Positions 61,821 through 64,000 of a DNA stretch of 64,000 bases are shown here, in pieces. The position numbers were made by a program, and so were the translations under genes. This stretch comes from Stutzerimonas zhaodongensis (GTDB taxonomy: Bacteria; Pseudomonadota; Gammaproteobacteria; Pseudomonadales; Pseudomonadaceae). The number at the start of each line of letters is the position of its first letter. Position 1 is the first letter of the stretch. Under the pieces are notes generated by a model. That model searched no databases and was not told the DNA's origin. It saw only the letters and a program-made list of their open reading frames with translations. The DNA lies in the NCBI RefSeq assembly GCF_003696365.1, contig NZ_RFFM01000001.1, positions 1,503,852 to 1,567,851 on the forward strand. Direction: 5' to 3'.

Positions 61821-63503
61821 TCACGCCTCCTGCGCACGGATGGCGTGCTTGCGGTTTTCTTCTTCCTGCAAGGCGCGCCACATCAGCTTGCCGGTGGACG
61901 AGCGCGGCAGAGACTCGACGAACTCCACGAAAACCGGCGCCTTGTAGGCCGCCATTTCCGCCTTGCACCAATCGATGACGTCCTGCTCGCTGACCTGACC
62001 GGCCTGGCCGTTGCGCAGTACCACGCAGGCCTTAACCGTCTCGCCACGCTTGGGGTCGGGGCAGGATATGACGCAGCATTCCTGAATTGCAGGGTGGCGG
62101 TACATCAGGCTCTCCACCTCCGACGGCCAGACCTTGAAGCCCGAGGCGTTGATCATCCGCTTGACCCGGTCGACCAGGAAGAAATAGCCCTCTTCATCGT
62201 AGTAGCCCATATCACCGGTGCGAAAAAACCGGTGGCCATCGAGGTCGATGAAGGCGCGCTCGGTCTCTTCTGGGCGGTTCCAGTAACCCTGGAACAGCTG
62301 TGGCCCTCGGCTGATGATTTCGCCCACTTCGTTGGGGCCGAGTTCCTGGCCGGTGGTCAGGTCGATGACGCGGCTGTCGACGTCAAACACCGGAATGCCA
62401 AGGCACTGCGGCTTTGGTCGCGGCACGGGATTGATGTGGGTGGCCGCGATGGTTTCCGACAAACCATAGCCTTCGATATAGCGAAGCCCGGTGAGGCGGT
62501 GCAGTTTCTCCTCTACGGCCTTGGGCATTGCAGCACCACCGCCGCCAACGCTGACCAGGCTGGACAGGTCATAGCGCTCGACATCCGGATCGGAGAGAAA
62601 ATCGATGGCCATGGTCGCGATGTTCACCCAGCCGGTGACTTTGTGTCGCTCGATCAGCTGGGCCGCCACGGTGCGGTCCCAGCGGGTCATGATGACCGCG
62701 GTACCGCCGTTATATATCGGCCCGCTCATGGCACCCTGCATGCCTGTGACATGAAAGTACGGCAGCGTCGCGAGGATGACCGATTCACTGGTGCTGTTGG
62801 TCCATACCACCCGATGAATGATCGTCGCCATGGCCGAGCGATGGGTGTGCATGCAACCTTTCGGCGCGCCCGTTGTGCCGGAGCTATAAGGAAACACACA
62901 CAGATCGTCAGGTCCGGCCGTATGCGGCCCCGCCTTGTGACCAGCATTCAGAGCCTCGCTCCAGGCAATAGCCCCTGCGAAGTCCGGCGTAACGGCCGGT
63001 GCCTGCACCTCAGCCGGCAGCGCCAGATCGGTGGGCTGGCGAACGTAATCCGAGTAAGTCGCTACGATGACATGACCTAGCTGTGCAGTACCGACCAGTG
63101 GCGAGATGAATCCGGTCAGCTCCTGCCCGCAAAGGCACACGGCAGCGCCGGTGTCGTGCAGGTAGTGCTCGAGCTCCGCGCTGTGGTTCATCGGGTTGAC
63201 CGGGATCACCACTGCGTCCGCGCGCAGGATCGCGTAATAGGCAATGGTGAACTGCGGCGAGTTCTGCATGTACAGCAGCACCCGATCACCCTTTGCGACG
63301 CCCAGATGCCGCAGGTAGCCCGCCATTGCTTCCACTTCGCGCAGCAGTTCGGTGTAGGTGATCAAGGTGTCGTAGAAGATGATCGCCGTCTTGTTCGGGA
63401 AGCGCCGGGCGGAGACTTCGAGATTATTGAACAGGCTGGTCTCCGGCACGCTCAGGTGCTTGGGCAGATCGTCTGGCCAGACCGCATGATGACGAGTGAA
63501 CAT
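61821..63503 (-). CDS. Long-chain acyl-CoA ligase-like enzyme
   Basis: A 560-residue AMP-binding enzyme. VFPYSSGTTGAPKGCMHTHRS near residue 190, EGYGLSETIAATH near 335, FFRTGDMGYYDEEGYFFLVDRVKRMINASGFKVWPSEVE near 430, and PRSSTGKLMWRAL near 540 are intact. The TAATG overlap couples it to surE: its ATG at 63503 shares one A with the surE stop. CAGGAG eight bases upstream supports this start. An in-frame extension to 63680 lies inside surE and is rejected. The acyl substrate is unknown; a secondary catabolic role is suggested by the operon. Confidence 0.9.
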   Translation of the reverse strand: MFTRHHAVWPDDLPKHLSVPETSLFNNLEVSARRFPNKTAIIFYDTLITYTELLREVEAMAGYLRHLGVAKGDRVLLYMQNSPQFTIAYYAILRADAVVIPVNPMNHSAELEHYLHDTGAAVCLCGQELTGFISPLVGTAQLGHVIVATYSDYVRQPTDLALPAEVQAPAVTPDFAGAIAWSEALNAGHKAGPHTAGPDDLCVFPYSSGTTGAPKGCMHTHRSAMATIIHRVVWTNSTSESVILATLPYFHVTGMQGAMSGPIYNGGTAVIMTRWDRTVAAQLIERHKVTGWVNIATMAIDFLSDPDVERYDLSSLVSVGGGGAAMPKAVEEKLHRLTGLRYIEGYGLSETIAATHINPVPRPKPQCLGIPVFDVDSRVIDLTTGQELGPNEVGEIISRGPQLFQGYWNRPEETERAFIDLDGHRFFRTGDMGYYDEEGYFFLVDRVKRMINASGFKVWPSEVESLMYRHPAIQECCVISCPDPKRGETVKACVVLRNGQAGQVSEQDVIDWCKAEMAAYKAPVFVEFVESLPRSSTGKLMWRALQEEENRKHAIRAQEA

Positions 63504-64000
63504 TACTGAACTCCTGAGTCGCAATTGACGGCCAGATCGGCCATGGCCTGTTCTTCGCCCCATTCGAGCCACCCACGGGTATCGCGCAATGGGGTGATTG
63601 CGATGCACTTTTGGCGCAGCGCCGTGACGTCCAGTGCAGGGTCGGTGAGATGTGCGGACGAATGTTCGAAGCCGAGCCACCAGTAGGGCAGCCCGCGGCC
63701 ATCCCGCCCCGCCTGCAGTCGCGGCCGGGCGATCGAGCCCCGAGATTGCCGAGCCATTCGCAGATGGCTGACTGCGTCAGCCGAGCAAGCCGGGAAGTTC
63801 ACATTCCAGCAACAGCCGTTTTCGTCACGACGCGCCCATAGCCCGCGGATGATCAATGCCGCATAGCTTTCAACGCATGACCAATCAATACCTGTGCGAT
63901 CCAGGAAGGCCTGGCTGAGGCCAATTGCCGGAAGGCCCAGCAGGTCGGCGCTGAGCACCGCTCCCAGCGTGCCGGAATAAGGCACCGAATCGCCAATGTT
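63503..64000 (-). CDS. 5'/3'-nucleotidase SurE-like protein, 5' end outside window
   Basis: A 165-residue C-terminal part of a SurE-family protein, open to the window edge. IGDSVPYSGTLGAVLSADLLGLPAIGLSQ is the SurE block around the active-site loop, then WNVNFPAC, LPYWWLGFE, HLTDPALDV and IAITPL in the C-terminal half. SurE removes phosphate from nucleoside monophosphates and other phosphate esters. The canonical surE sits near pcm and rpoS; this copy instead starts an operon with a CoA ligase, an aldolase and a reductase, so it is likely a paralogue with a different substrate. The metal ligands in the N-terminus cannot be checked here. Confidence 0.8.
   Translation of the reverse strand, partial: NIGDSVPYSGTLGAVLSADLLGLPAIGLSQAFLDRTGIDWSCVESYAALIIRGLWARRDENGCCWNVNFPACSADAVSHLRMARQSRGSIARPRLQAGRDGRGLPYWWLGFEHSSAHLTDPALDVTALRQKCIAITPLRDTRGWLEWGEEQAMADLAVNCDSGVQ

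Noticed and set aside
61761-63080. 439-codon plus-strand open frame
   Set aside because: Antisense to the CoA ligase gene at 61821-63503.

Overview
The window looks like chromosomal DNA of a Pseudomonas-type gammaproteobacterium, most likely of the Stutzerimonas (P. stutzeri) group. It is GC-rich with dense, short-spaced genes. It carries the Pseudomonas-style neighbourhood tsaB, adk, ppc, the glpF-glpK-glpR-glpD block, and extragenic palindromes with a TGTAGGAGCCAGC core. This placement is inference from gene content. I saw no rRNA, tRNA, CRISPR array, prophage, integrase or insertion sequence, so this is mostly core chromosome with modest accessory content.

Layout. 1-5.5 kb: tail of a DUF3325 membrane protein and two TonB-dependent siderophore receptors on the minus strand. 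5.8-20.4 kb: RlhA (23S rRNA hydroxylation), a PheC-like periplasmic protein, an RlpA-like lipoprotein, a soluble PAS-PAS chemoreceptor, the SotB exporter, a lipoprotein, an SDR oxidoreductase beside a stress-type protein, a secreted dienelactone hydrolase, a DUF72 protein with a membrane acyltransferase, and a tandem pair of class A-like serine hydrolases. 20.5-24 kb: a Suv3-like RNA helicase, a tandem REP array and a DUF1810 protein. 24.1-29.5 kb: glycerol uptake and catabolism (GlpF channel, GlpK kinase, GlpR repressor, GlpD dehydrogenase) with GlpR-type operator motifs. 29.6-32.7 kb: a phosphate module (Na/Pi cotransporter, small coiled-coil protein, PstS-like binding protein). 32.8-39 kb: a parvulin, a PilJ-domain chemoreceptor, a SpoIIAA-like protein, a CAP-domain protein, a TauE/SafE permease, a 28-residue membrane peptide and an MscS channel. 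39.2-45.6 kb: a complete RND efflux operon and a DUF3597 protein. 45.8-53 kb: inositol phosphatase, DUF2789, an HPF/RaiA-like factor, RsmJ, extensin-like, DUF72, TsaB and Adk. 53-58.2 kb: Ppc, then a DUF4398 lipoprotein paired with an OmpA-family lipoprotein. 58.4-64 kb: an acyl-CoA-synthetase-like gene facing an operon of SurE (cut by the window end), a second CoA ligase, a class II aldolase and a GhrA-like reductase.

Functional themes are iron uptake (receptors with a Fur-box-like site), glycerol use, phosphate acquisition, envelope maintenance and efflux, chemosensing, and translation or RNA housekeeping (RlhA, RsmJ, TsaB, Suv3-like helicase, HPF). The less explained parts are the SurE-ligase-aldolase-reductase operon, the phosphate trio lacking PstCAB, the tandem serine hydrolases, the 28-residue peptide, the 115-bp tandem REP array, and a direct repeat that starts at the glpR stop codon.
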